Assembly: GCF_964355755.1 (NCBI RefSeq)
Contig: NC_092675.1
Location: 20,226,912-20,290,911 of the forward strand
Direction of reading: 5' to 3'
Length of the DNA stretch: 64,000 bases
Origin: Antedon mediterranea
Taxonomy: Eukaryota > Echinodermata > Crinoidea > Comatulida > Antedonidae
The first letter of the stretch is position 1. The number at the start of each line of letters is the position of its first letter. Shown here in pieces: positions 39,158 through 51,447 of the stretch. The translations under genes were made by a program, and so were the position numbers. The notes under the pieces are model-generated. The model saw only the letters and a program-made list of their open reading frames with translations. It was not told where the DNA came from and made no database searches.

Positions 39158-39710
39158 TAAACTAATACAGTATTAATAAAATATAAAATAGGCCTAACAT
39201 ACAATAAATATTCAATTTTTAAGGTCTACCACATGACAATAACATAATTTACAGAGTATAGTGTAGTAGGTACAACATAAATATTTGTATTGTAATTCAT
39301 CTAAATCCTCTCCAACATACATATATTTGTAATTCAATATTTTGTTTTAAATAATTAAATTATAGTTTGGGTATGACAATGTCGGTAGGTACCGGTGTCA
39401 TCTTTTTATCCAGTTCACTCTCAGTTTGAAGTCACAAAGACAAAGAACTCTGCATCATCAACGATTCCTGAAAGTGTCAGAAAAAATAATAAATATTATT
39501 TAAAAAAATTTTTAATGTCAAATGGAAGCTGTATTTTATTAATTAATATTACAGTATTTGCTATTATTATTTATAATAATCTAGGCCTACTAGTAGCCTA
39601 GCTAGGCACCTATTGAGCCTAATAAATCAAATAATAAATGAAAAATAAAATAATAATATTAATACTGATTGAAAACAAGTATTTTTTGGGGGGATCAGAT
39701 CACCAGGCTA
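39158..39710. other. AT-rich start of unit B insertion complex
   Basis: Private sequence, strongly AT-rich, with several TAGGCCTA or AGGCCTA occurrences. No gene is supported. Confidence 0.4.
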
Positions 39711-39718
39711 GGCCGGCC

Positions 39719-41514
39719 GCGATTTTTTTTTTCGTACATAAGTTGGGGACCCCCTCATGAAACGTCACAAAATAAACATGAATAATTCATCAGTTAAATT
39801 TTCTTGTTCCGTGTGCACCCAAGCGTATTGCGGTACGATTCTAGGCCTATCTCCGCTGTTGTTGCGGCGTGCGATTCCATAGAAGAATAGCTGCGTTTTG
39901 TGTGGATTGTCGAAATAATCAGCCTTTAGTTTATGGTGTTTTTTAATAGAATAACGTGTTAAAAATTATAGTTTCTATTAATACTATTAGGCCTAATTAT
40001 TAGTCTCTAAAGCCCATGTCTATTATAGTAGTCTGTGTGGGTGTGTGTGGCGTGTGTGTTAGGTATGACACAGTCCGAGTAAAGTCAGAAAAATTAAACA
40101 ATAATCCTTACATAAAAATACATTTTTTATTCTCGTGGGTCTAGTCTTCCCATCTCATGTGTTCATATACGCGCATTTTTAAAGTTCCTTTGAGTACATG
40201 CAAATTGTTTGATAATAAAATAGCAGAATTAAAAAAATACAGCACACAAATTATACACATTCTTTATTCTTGTGGCTCTAAGCTTTCTTTGGGCTATGTC
40301 CAATGAATTACTACTTAGTGTAATGTCTTGCCTAGCTGTCGATTAGCCTCGACTCGACACATTTTGCATAGTGGTGTGTGTGTGAAGAAGAGTGCGCGAA
40401 GGCAATCACATGAATTGACTTAGAATCCTAGGCCTACTGTAGAAAGTATCGTATCGCAGTTGTGTAATCACTTCTTGTTACTATACGCTTGGGTGCACGC
40501 GGAACAAAAAATTTAACTGATGAATTATTCATGTTTATTTTGTGACGTTTCATGAGGGGGTCCCCAACTTATGTACGAAAAAAAAAATCGCGGGCGGGCT
40601 GCGATTTTTTTTTTCGTACATAAGTTGGGGACCCCCTCATGAAACGTCACAAAATAAACATGAATAATTCATCAGTTCAATTTGTTGTTCCGTGTGCACC
40701 CAAGCGTATAGCAACAAGAAGTGATTACACGCACGACTAAACTGCGATACGATTCTTTCTACAATAGGCCTAGGATTCTAGGTCAATTCACGTGATTGCC
40801 TTCGCGCACACAAAATGTGTCGAGGCTAATCGACAGCTAGGCAAGATATTAAACTAAGTACTGTAGTTAATTGGACATAGCCCAAAGAAAGCTTAGACCC
40901 ACAAGAATAAAAAATGTGTATAATTTGTGTACTGTAATTTTGTAATTCTATTTTATTATCAAACAATATGCATGTACTCAAAGGAACTTTAAAAATGCGC
41001 GTATATGAACACATGAGATGGGAAGATTAGACCCACGAGAATAAAAAATGTATTTTTGTGAAATGTTTATTGTTTAATTTTGCTGACTTATTACTCGGAC
41101 TGTGTCATACCTAACACACACACGTCACACACACCCACAGTACACAGCTACTACTAGAATAGACATGGGTTTAGAGACTAATAATTAGGCCTAATAGTAT
41201 TAATAGAAACTATAATCAGGGAGTTGTTATTAGAACACGTAATTCTTTAGTAATAAATTATATTAAAAACACCATAAACTAAAGGCTGATTATTTCGACA
41301 ATCCACACAAAACGACGCTATGAAATCGCACGCCGCAACCACAGCGGATCGAGATAGGCCTAGAATCGTATCGCAGTTGTATTGTGTAATCACTTCTTGT
41401 TGCTATACGCTTGGGTGCACACGGAACAAGAAAATTTAACTGATGAATTATTCATGTTTATTTTGTGACGTTTCATGAGGGGGTCCCCAACTTATGTACG
41501 AAAAAAAAAATCGC
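39719..41514. mobile_element. 1.8-kb palindrome of two opposed TIR elements
   Basis: Copy 1 (39719-40591) and copy 2 (40601-41514) are reverse complements of each other over nearly their whole length, separated by 9 bp. Each is itself bounded by ~105-bp TIRs beginning GCGATTTTTTTTTTCGTAC. GGCCGGCC lies at both outer ends (39711-39718, 41516-41523) and may be an 8-bp target duplication. No transposase is visible. Confidence 0.8.
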
Positions 41515-41523
41515 AGGCCGGCC

Positions 41524-42697
41524 AGGACCAATGATACTCGTAATCAGTACAACTTAACGACTATCGGATCAGCATCAACACAGTACAACACACGTCTCGC
41601 TATCGCCTATACTGACACACGTGTCTCGCGTTGCCGAAACCACGCTCACAGCTAGAAAATGTACCTACCTTTCGAGGCCTGAGAATACACCAACAAATTT
41701 TGAACAGGATAGAAATATATCATACTCGATTAAACTAATATTATTCTTGATAAAACAATTGATTATAATTGTTTTAATTTGTTGGGATGCACCTCCGACT
41801 ATTCAGAAAATGGACAACAAAACAGTAGTCAAATCGTACCACATTTATAAATTTCACGAGTCCCGACTTCAGTCGCCGAATGTATTGTATTAGCTTCGGT
41901 TTCTTTGAAGGAAACCGATTGGTTATTCAATTATACTTATTAGGAAATGCTTTTACCATAATAGGTAATGTTGGGCGGTTCTTAAATATTCATGAGAGCT
42001 TAAAATAAAACAGCACTTATTTGCTAGGCGACGAAAAATCGTGGTTTCAGTTTTCAACGATAGGTGGCGCTTCAAAATCGTCAATGCGGAAGTAAGTCGA
42101 TTTTACACGATTTAACGGTCAAAACGCGAAGTGGCTTTCCCACTGTCCACATTTTGGGGATTTGGCGTTACTGTATTTTTCGCAATCTGAGACAGGCTCA
42201 TAGTTGCCATTTCTGGCATTATTATGCTTTTTGGCATTATTTGGAGGCCCACGGCATCTGGCATAATGCCGCGGCTGTATTTAGCCGTTTTTAGCATAAT
42301 CTGGCATAATTTTGTGTTTTTTGAACAACCAAAAAAATAATATACCACAGAACAAAAATAAAATATTTTGTTAATACATATCACCTTACACAATATCATA
42401 TCGTAAAAAAACAGATCTGTTCGGGTTTTCCGTACAATAGTTCTTCCATCCTTTCGTTTCGGACTTCATCGACTCTTCGGATAGGAAGGCTGCTCGAAAA
42501 CTACCGTGTGTGCGATATAGGCAGCACAACAAATCCGAAGAGGCTAGCTATTGGCCAATTATGTTGCTCTATTTCAGAGATCATGCGGGTTATTGGATCC
42601 CCAGATATAGAGACAATTGAACGAAAACATTATGAAAGGGGTTTTGTTTTTTCAGTTCATAATTATAAGTGGCCACACCCCTACCCCAACCCTTAAA
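41524..42697. other. Private unit B sequence, no gene seen
   Basis: Contains several copies of CTGGCATTAT/TTTGGCATTATT (42140-42310) related to the direct repeat at 39026. Short open frames are unrecognised. Confidence 0.4.
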
Positions 42698-43920
42698 ATG
42701 GCAATTTCCGGTAACTAGAAGCTCTAATTTTAAAAAGAATTTCTTCTAGAGAATTTGTTTTCCATATTTCAAATTATGTTCCATTTGCATCGTCGTAGCA
42801 ACCCTATATTTCAAAATGTTCTTCACCTCTCAGTGACCATGATGGGGCGAGGTCCTAGGGACTCTTATACATTTTTATTTAAAATTAAGTGCAATTTCCG
42901 GCCATCTAGCAGCTCTATTTTTCCAATTTGTTTTACCTCAGCCCCAACCATGGTGGGGCTGAGGTCCTGGAAACACTTAATATATATTTTTATTTCCTAT
43001 TTTAAATTATAATTTGCACTTTCAAAACTATCATGGGCTAAGATCCTTTTTATTTCACATTTGAAATTAAGTGCCATTTCCGGCCATTGAGTGAGCAGCT
43101 CTATTTTTTTCATATTTTCTTACCTCAGCCCCAACCATGGTGGGGTTGAGGTCCTGGAGACACAATTAATATATATTTTGATTTCCTATTTTAAATTATA
43201 ATTGCCATTTTCGAACTATGGTGGGCTAAGATCATGGAGACACTAATAAATATATTTTGATTTCATATTTTAAATTAAGTGCCATTATATTTCCGGCCAT
43301 CTAGCAGCTCTATTTTTCCAATTTGTTTTACCTCAGCCCCAACCATGGTGGGGCTGAGGTCCTGGAAACACTTAATATATATTTTTATTTCCTATTTTAA
43401 ATTATAATTGGCACTTTCAAAACTATCATGGGCTAAGATCCTGGAGGTATACTAATAAATATATTTTTATTTTATATTTGAAATTAAGTGCCATTTCCAA
43501 CCATTGAGCAGCTCTATTTTTTTCATATTTTCTTTCCTCAGCCCCAACCATGGTGGGGTTGAGGTCCTGGAGACACAATTAATATATATTTTGATTTCCT
43601 ATTTTAAATTATAATTGCCATTTTCGAACTATGGTGGGCTAAGATCATGGAGACACTAATAAATATATTTTTTTTCATATTTTAAATTAAGTGCCATTTC
43701 CGGCCATCGAGTAGGTATTTTTTTCCAAATTTTCTTATCAACCATGGTGGGGCTGAGGTCCTGGAGACACTCAAAATAATTTTTTTTATTTCCTATTTTA
43801 AATTATAATTGCTATTTTCTAATTATGGTGGGCTAAGATCCTTTCATATTTGAAATTAAGTGCAAAGATCCCGGCCATCGAGCAGCTCTCATATTTCAGT
43901 TCAAAAATTATAAATTTCCA
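42698..43920. repeat. About 200-bp satellite with GGGGCTGAGG hairpins
   Basis: About six degenerate tandem units with hairpin centres near 42936, 43124, 43331, 43537 and 43730 (spacing 188-207 bp). Each unit has TTTCCGGCCATC, CAGCTCTATTTTT, a hairpin CCTCAGCCCC/GGGGCTGAGG around CCATGG, and GGGCTAAGATC. Confidence 0.8.
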
Positions 43921-44154
43921 TGGCTGTGTAACAGGTTTTTTTTTTTTTGGGGTGGGGGAGGGGGTGGGGGTTGGTGTTGGTGTCAATTGCAATTACCATT
44001 TTCGCACCCCAGATATTTAGAATTATTAGTTATTACTCACAAAACTAAAAATATAAATTTTGTACGACATGGGGATACAATTTTAGGCCCTATTTTGTGT
44101 CAGTTGGGGTTTTACAAACGTTTATTAGACATAAAACCGTTGGTGGCGCTGTTT
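43921..44154. other. G-rich tract and end of insertion complex
   Basis: A T-run followed by GGGGTGGGGGAGGGGGTGGGG at about 43949-43970; otherwise unrecognised. Confidence 0.4.
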
Positions 44155-44330
44155 AGGGCCACATTTTGGGGATCTGGCATTATTTTTCCCAATCTGGCAT
44201 TATTTGAGACAGGATACGGCATAATTTAAATTTTATCGCTGGCAACGCTGGACAGGCTACAGTACAGCATAATTTAAATTCAACGCTGACCAAAGAAGGA
44301 AGGATATTGACATTATCAATTGACAATGTT
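44155..44330. repeat. Right copy of the direct repeat flanking the insertion complex
   Basis: Duplicates 39026-39157 with extra internal material, then continues into the ordinary unit sequence (TGTTATTGTTATATCATA) shared with unit C. Confidence 0.7.
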
Positions 44331-44732
44331 ATTGTTATATCATATTTGTTTCTCAATCTTTAAATAAAATTACCAGGATTGGTGACATTTATAGAAACTT
44401 GCGTCGTCAACTCAGAGATAGTCATTCATTTTCCGTCCGGGTACGACGGTAAGTAAGGCCACAGTTACTTGTGGCATCATGATGGAGTAATCTTCACTCC
44501 ATGCTTGTGGTGGTATACTCGCTGCCTCCTGCTAACAGGCGATGTGAAAATTGTACTCGCGTCCAATAACGACATGACAATGGCCTTTATTTATTCGCGC
44601 GTTATTTATTACCGTTCTGCATTTTATGGCATTATCAATCAATCAACTTATCAATCAATATTGAAACACTAGTTATAGTTTATTAATTAATTAATGTTTG
44701 CGAGGAAAAAAAAGTATAAAATACACCACTAA

Positions 44733-46354
44733 CTGGGGCGGATCCAAAGGGGGGGGGGGGGGTGTCCACGGGGTCCGGACCCCCCCTAAATTTTAAGGGT
44801 GCCCTTTTTTTAGAGGTTCAATATTTTATTCGTGTGACATATTTGTGTGTATATTAGTATGCACAGAGTAAGCTACACTAACCCCAAAAATAAAAACAGA
44901 AATTTATCACAATGAGCGCGATGTTACAGCGGCCGATCAAAGAGCATTGTGAGAGGTGGTGATGCGTGATGATCTCTACTTAAACTTCTAAAAATAGATC
45001 GTTTCGCATACTACAGAGGGCGCATGTAAACTTTTTACGATTCAACTCCGCGTACGTTACCATGCGCGTTCTGTCATTGACGCGATTATTTGTCCATTGG
45101 TAAACACATTTTTATGTATTATTATTCTGAAAATAATTGAACTGTAAACATAATTCTTTTGAGTATTTGTTTATTTACATATCATTCCATCAGATCAACT
45201 ATTTTTTATTTACATTACATCCAACCAAACATGTAAAAAATGTAGTTAAAATATCGTACTATCTACCGCGTACGACCATACGCGGTAGATTGTTTACTCA
45301 AAAATCATCGAACGGTCCTTACACTATACTATTCAACCTTGTTTTTATAGTTGAGCCTCTCATGACCTGGGATTTGTTTGTCTTCCTACGCCAAGATAAT
45401 ATAGTTCTACAAGCCATGTGCTTTTTTCTCTGAGAAATATTTATTATAAGTGCCAAAAAAATGTTTTTTTCTCGATATGAAGCCTTTATTATTCAAATCT
45501 TTTAAAGAAAAATCACACATACCATAAAGAAGGTTCATTTATTTCATTTTTGAAACAATATTTGTGAAAATTACGTGAGGCTCAACTACAAAACCACCAT
45601 TTTGTGATATGATGTCATCGTAAGCCAATCATAGCTGAGCTTTCCCGCGATCGGCAGAGCTCACGGTTGAATGATTTTGGATTCTGGCTATTTCATTGGT
45701 GGACGCGAATCACCCACAGCGGAATGTTTTCTCTCGCGCGCGTGTACCAAGAAGTCACGTGATCTCTCTGTACTGAACGGTACTCTACACAAATTTAGAG
45801 CAATGAATTTGTACGAATTCCGTTAAATAAACAACTCTATATATTTTATAAACATTTAATAATATTTTATTGATATTTCCAATGTTGATATATAAAAGAA
45901 ATTACTATAAAACGTAATTATATGTAATTATTTTAGCGAAAAATGGCGCAATTTGTTTACAACGTTCGTGGCTGCTAAAAACGATCATTTTCGGCAATGT
46001 TTTAGACCCTATATTTCGAAAACTACAAGTCAGATTTTCGTAATTCTTTCTTTATTGGAATATTGAAACAAAATACCAACAGATAATGTTTAAATTGGTT
46101 GAAAAATAACGACTTTTAATTTTGCATCGTTATCCCTGCTAATAAAGTGTCATTTCCGGCGAACTAGAAAGGTGCCATTTATCATGGATTTTGCGTGCGA
46201 GAGTGCCATTTCCGGCCATCTAAGTGTGTCCTGTAACAAAATTCGCTTCGCCACAACCCCCACCATGGGGGGGCTGTGGCTCAAATACTCAATATCTGAT
46301 GTGCCCTTTTTATCAGCGGACCCCCCCTCTCAAAAATGTCTGGATCCGCCCCAG
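44733..46354. mobile_element. 1.62-kb element with CTGGGGCGGATCCA termini
   Basis: Perfect TIR CTGGGGCGGATCCA at both ends and ACTAA duplicated (44728-44732, 46355-46359); units A and C show the single ACTAAACA empty site. The termini look hAT-like, but hAT elements duplicate 8 bp, so the class is open. The interior (45466-45650) is related to the repeat downstream of every zinc-finger gene. No transposase is present. Confidence 0.8.
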
Positions 46355-46380
46355 ACTAAACAATGTGTCCACATATACTG

Positions 46381-46790
46381 AGAGATACCTAAAACAAGCA
46401 TGGCAATTTCGAAATGATTCACTGAATTCCATGACTCAATAACTATGTTATCTACATTTCTACATTAAGTAAATTGAAAAAAGTGGGGGGGGGGGGGGGA
46501 GTTGGGGGTTTCTCGTAATAAGCTGTGTTTATCAGTTGATTTTATTTTATTTTATACACTTTTACTATATCTTGTTTTGTATTCATTGTGTAAAGTAATG
46601 ATCTACTGTATGTATCGATGTAAATTGGGGGTGGGGTGGGGGAGGGGTAGGATAGGGGTTGATAGTTGCTTTTGCCTTTTTTTACTTTTCTGTTAATTGT
46701 TATATTTTATATTGTAAAGGATGCACCTTTGTGCTAAGTGTGCCACCGATCTAAAGGTGTAATTCCAAATAAATAAATAAAAATAATACT
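46381..46790 (+). mobile_element. Short LINE-like 3' tail with poly-G tract
   Basis: An insertion between CACATATACT and TTGATATT, which adjoin in A and C (as TAGATATT/CGATATT). It ends in GTGTAATTCCAAATAAATAAATAAA, a tail typical of truncated non-LTR elements. It contains a 15-G run and a second G-rich stretch. Part of it (46464-46671) recurs inside zinc-finger array C. Confidence 0.5.
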
Positions 46791-46952
46791 TTGATATTAA
46801 AAATCATATAATCAATCAAGCCATCAAAATATAACCAAGCCTCACCAGTAAAAATTGAAAATTATACAAAATGGAATATTATGGATGGTATATATGAAAA
46901 TATTGTTGAAAAGTGATATTGTACTTTGAATCTTGGTGGCAACCTAATTATA

Positions 46953-46992
46953 GCTTTAACCATGGAGGTATTTTATACCTCCATGCTTTAAC
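46953..46992. repeat. Palindromic micro-insertion with 8-bp target duplication (unit C)
   Basis: Same 24-bp palindrome at the same site as unit A 143-182, with GCTTTAAC on both sides. It was therefore inherited by A and C before they separated, or moved by conversion. Confidence 0.8.
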
Positions 46993-48089
46993 ATTAATAA
47001 ATACTGTATGTCTATTGTATAACTTTAAAAAAGAAATCACAGATATATAGAAAATAATGTTTCTTTGAAGGAATAAAATGTATAGGCCTATACTTGATGT
47101 CGAACTTTCCAGACGGGTATATCGCTTTAAGAGATGCATGCGCATCAACCAAAGACGAGGTTGAAACATCAGATTGCCTTATGTAAAGAAATGTCTTATC
47201 ACTGTTCATTCAAAACAGAGATACTCAAACACATTTATTTATTTTATTTGTTCTTTCTTTAAACTGAAATACACTTTCAATACAAATCTACTGATTTCCA
47301 AAGTGGTTCAGTAAACATAGTTACAACAAAAATAAAATATAAAAGAAAAACAAAAAGAAAGAAAACCGATATAAAACTATTTACAATTGTGAAGGTAAAA
47401 AGGTTAATACATATATGTTTTCTATAGTGAAGATTTAAAAGTTGTCAAAGACATATTATGGAGTTCTGATTTTATGTTATTTGGTAGAGAATTCCATAGT
47501 TTAGTTGATCTATAAACAAAAGTTCTTTTATTTTAGCCTGAGAGTTATTCCATGAAGTCATTATTACACATATACCCAAGCACATTATCTATGTATTTTC
47601 CACTCTGTCTGATCTATAATACCCCTTTTTTTTACACTGCCAAGCTATGTGAAAGTGTTCTCTTCTTTTTATTGTATAGGTTTGCAGGTTTAATTTTTGT
47701 AGTGTAGTGTAGTACAGTATATGAGGTTCTACAGCTAATTAAATATGCAAGGTCTTGTACTCACACCTCCTAAATATTGGGCAGGTATGTAAACAAAGAC
47801 AGATATCATGTATCAAGTTATCTTAATCTCTAGAATTCACTTCTATTAGAACATCAGTGCTGTGAACATCATAGTCTTTTCTGCAGAGTTTATTTAAAAT
47901 TAACATTACCAAAACTCAATTTTGTAATTTGTTAACTGTAAGTAAAATCAATATTACAATTTTCTTGTTGATTTAACTATGTAGGTTTATGTAATGATTT
48001 AGTTTATATTATTAACATACAGAACAGCATGTACAGTGTCACAATGTAATGGTGTGGCCAATCAGATTATAAGGGAAATAAATTATTTT
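46993..48089. other. AT-rich 5' flank of unit C, no gene seen
   Basis: Counterpart of 183-1316 in unit A, with small indels; GGCCAATCAG is present just before the minisatellite. Confidence 0.5.
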
Positions 48090-48841
48090 GGACTAGTAGG
48101 TTAGGACTAGTAGGTTAGGACTAGTAGGTTAGGACTAGTAGGTTAGGACTAGTAGGTTAGGACTAGTAGGTTAGGACTAGTAGGTTAGGACTAGTAGGTT
48201 AGGACTAGTAGGTTAGGACTAGTAGGTTAGGACTAGTAGGTTAGGACTAGTAGGTTAGGACTAGTAGGTTAGGACTAGTAGGTTAGGACTAGTAGGTTAG
48301 GACTAGTAGGTTAGGACTAGTAGGTTAGGACTAGTAGGTTAGGACTAGTAGGTTAGGACTAGTAGGTTAGGACTAGTAGGTTAGGACTAGTAGGTTAGGA
48401 CTAGCAGGTTAGGACTAGCAGGTTAGGACTAGCAGGTTAGGACTAGCAGGTTAGGACTAGCAGGTTAGGACTAGCAGGTTAGGACTAGCAGGTTAGGACT
48501 AGCAGGTTAGGACTAGCAGGTTAGGACTAGCAGGTTAGGACTAGCAGGTTAGGACTAGCAGGTTAGGACTAGCAGGTTAGGACTAGCAGGTTAGGACTAG
48601 CAGGTTAGGACTAGCAGGTTAGGACTAGCAGGTTAGGACTAGCAGGTTAGGACTAGCAGGTTAGGACTAGCAGGTTAGGACTAGCAGGTTAGGACTAGCA
48701 GGTTAGGACTAGCAGGTTAGGACTAGCAGGTTAGGACTAGCAGGTTAGGACTAGCAGGTTAGGACTAGCAGGTTAGGACTAGCAGGTTAGGACTAGCAGG
48801 TTAGGACTAGCAGGTTAGGACTAGCAGGTTAGGACTAGTAG
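48090..48841. repeat. 14-bp minisatellite, about 54 copies (unit C)
   Basis: GGACTAGTAGGTTA for about 22 copies, then about 31 copies of GGACTAGCAGGTTA (from about 48401), then a final AGTAG copy. The block structure shows that one variant unit was amplified as a contiguous run. Confidence 0.95.
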
Positions 48842-49147
48842 TTGAACCTGAATGAATGGCATACTGTTACAGTGTTTTGTATAATTATTTTAGAAGGGAG
48901 AACCTGTACCTCATTAACAGTCAATGTATAAGGGTTGCAGTGTTGCGTATGTCTTTTCTTTTTGCAATTTGTAAATTTGTAATTTTTATCTTTTATTTTA
49001 AAATGTGTGGAGAAACTAATAAAACAAACAAACAAACAAAACTTTTACTTAAACCCGGTCATTCCTTGTCTTAAATGTACGTTTTATTTTATGGTAATTT
49101 TAACCATTCAAAGATGAAATTTGTTATCGCAATAGGACTATAGAGTT
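48842..49147. other. Unit C flank with (AAAC)n tail
   Basis: The flank shared with A and B ends near 48950. The private sequence includes AAACAAACAAACAAAC (about 49022-49040), possibly a retroposon tail. No gene is supported. Confidence 0.4.
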
Positions 49148-50421
49148 AGGCCAAATAAAAAAAAATACTTGTTAAGCGTCACACCCTCATAAATTTTCAG
49201 GGGCGGGGGGACGGTTTTTTTTTTTTTTTTTTTTTTACTTTTTATGGAGGTATAATTTTGCGCGATGGACGTTTTGGCCCACTTTTTTTTAGGACGAAAC
49301 GTCAAACTTTTAAAATGCGAAACAGAACAAAATTGACTATGTATGAAATATTATTGCTTATGACAAAATTGAGTTTTGTATTGTTTATATCCAGACGTAA
49401 TTAAAACATTAAATTTAATTGCCACCGAGCGAAATTGTAGGCCCTAGGCTAATCCGTCCAAGCTGCCACCCCCGCCTCACTCATCGGCGGCCATGGTCCG
49501 CCGTCTCTCGCTTGACTCATCTATCCAGGAAATTCCCTATCGCGAGAAGCATGATGTTGGTCTCAATAATACTAAATTATAGTGGGCTGCTGATTTTGAA
49601 AACGGCTTACGGCATTTCTTAAGTGAATTTTTATTCAACGTATTCATTCTTCTTTGATGAATCCGTTGCCAATTGCTGTGTAAATCAGTATTTAAAGTTG
49701 TGACGCGAAAAGTGTGTGTAATTATTCCACAGGTAAACCAGGCATAAGAAAACGCATCGCCGGGCCCATCGCCCAACAGGACCTCGTGGTGTGCCGATCT
49801 CGAGCGCGAGATCATCGTAAACAAAATTGGTAGAGTCCATTATGTATGGGGTGTTTCCTATTTACGAACCTATAAAAAACGCGTTCCGACCACTGTGTAG
49901 GCAAAATATTTATTTCAGTAATCCCTAAATTGATAATCGTGTATTCTGTAATCACGTGACTGATGATGTAATCCTCAGCGACGTACTAAATGCACGTGAT
50001 TTAATGTGTTGGGGAAAAAGCTTGCTGTTTACCACACATGATTCGCGGTGCTATTCGCATTTCCTTGACGTAAATCGGCGGCGTGTAAATGAAACAATTG
50101 TTTTCACCAAATTGCCGTTGTCGACATAGAGCGATCGGTGGCTAGCTAGCGTGGCTAAGCTAAGAAGTACGTATTTTTCAAAAATTACACCAGCCTAGCA
50201 AACATTTGCTAGTTCTGAAATTTTCAACTAGCAATTATGAAGAATCTACTAGCAAAATGCTAGTTTGCTAGCGCGAATTTTGAGCCCTGCTCTAGAGCTG
50301 GGCCGGGCCGCTAAACTTTCCGTTGTATATGGGTAAAAAAAAAATTAAAATAAAAAGAGAGGCGGCTGGATAATCAGGAGCGGGCGGTGACGCTTAACAA
50401 GTATGTTTTTTTATTTGGCCT
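49148..50421. mobile_element. 1.27-kb TIR element with TTA-type flanks
   Basis: Inverted termini of about 38 bp: (A)GGCCAAATAAAAAAA...ACTTGTTAAGCGTCAC on the left and its complement on the right. The immediate flanks can be read as GTTA|GGCC and GGCC|TTAT, i.e. a TTA duplication as in PIF/Harbinger elements. It contains a 24-T run and unrecognised short open frames (e.g. 49537-49824 minus, 95 codons). Non-autonomous by appearance. Confidence 0.7.
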
Positions 50422-50948
50422 TATTTTTACATTAAATGTAGTTTGTGACCTTAAATTGGATTTTAAAAACGTACTGTAGGAATGGGACTTTAAACCAAAC
50501 TTGTGTCATGTCCAGATAAATTTCCATTTCACACCTGATTCAGAACCCGGAAAGTGTCAGACACTGGTTGCGTGTATTTACACTGCAAAATACCAACCCG
50601 TGTAAATGTTCTAGATTAATTGAAATATCGCCCTCTCGTGGATGAAGAGACACCCTGTAACGGTCTGCTCATTATCACCTTACATTTTATGGCAATACAA
50701 ACAAATTGTGTCTACTCGTGAAAAATAATATTTCTGGAAAAAAATAACGAAAACAAACAACTATACATTTAATTATTTAATATTTGAAAAAAGAAAAAAA
50801 ATCAGTCTTAATTGTATGTAAATTAAATACTATAGTGAGCAAGGATAGCAACCAACCGAAAAAAATATGCGGGACTGTTTACACCGCGAATACGCAAGTA
50901 CATAAGTTCGTTCCAGGTTGACTTGATGCGGAATACATTGCGCATCAA
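50422..50948. other. Upstream flank of gene C, no gene seen
   Basis: From about 50515 this matches 3441-3880 of unit A, so that the Penelope relic and the private C sequence abut the same position (CATAAATTTCC / AGATAAATTTCC). Confidence 0.5.
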
Positions 50949-51120
50949 GGGCCTTTCACACCTGTTCCGGCATGGTTCTGGTTCGGCGAATCGAACGGCA
51001 ATGTTTCGTTTTCACTATGCTCCACATGGCTATGCGCCAATCGATATGTGCATGGCCGCGTAAAAATGAAACATTGGCTTTGCCAGCGCCAGACTGGAAC
51101 CGTGCAGACGGGCCCTTTAC
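50949..51120. mobile_element. Palindromic MITE-like element upstream of gene C
   Basis: Paralog of 3881-4060; inverted arms are conserved. The overlapping minus-strand open frame is 50945-51193. Confidence 0.5.
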
Positions 51121-51365
51121 CCGTGTGGTTCAGCGACCGGGTTGACATTTTACCTTGTTTAAACCGGCCTGAATTTCTGCGTCCCAGGAACAATTTGGGT
51201 TACTTAATTCTGGATCAACTTGATTTGAGTTGTTATTTGTCCTAGACTCCTACTGTAAATTCAAACTATACTTTCAAATGATGTTTTTATTTACAATATA
51301 ATTTTGTACACAATTTTAATTTCAGTGATTTTTTTTATGAATGGTGGGTAATTTCTTTTTTTCAG

Positions 51366-51447
51366 TGACTTCTTGAAAGTGTACCAATACCCAGCGGTGG
51401 ACAGCCGGGGCAAGTCAGGCTTACAGTACTTATGCCATCTGTGAATA
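51366..51447 (+). promoter_or_regulatory. 3' splice acceptor and 5' UTR exon of zinc-finger gene C
   Basis: TTTCTTTTTTTCAG ends at 51365; the following 82 bases match those of A and B and end in TGAATAATG. Confidence 0.55.
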
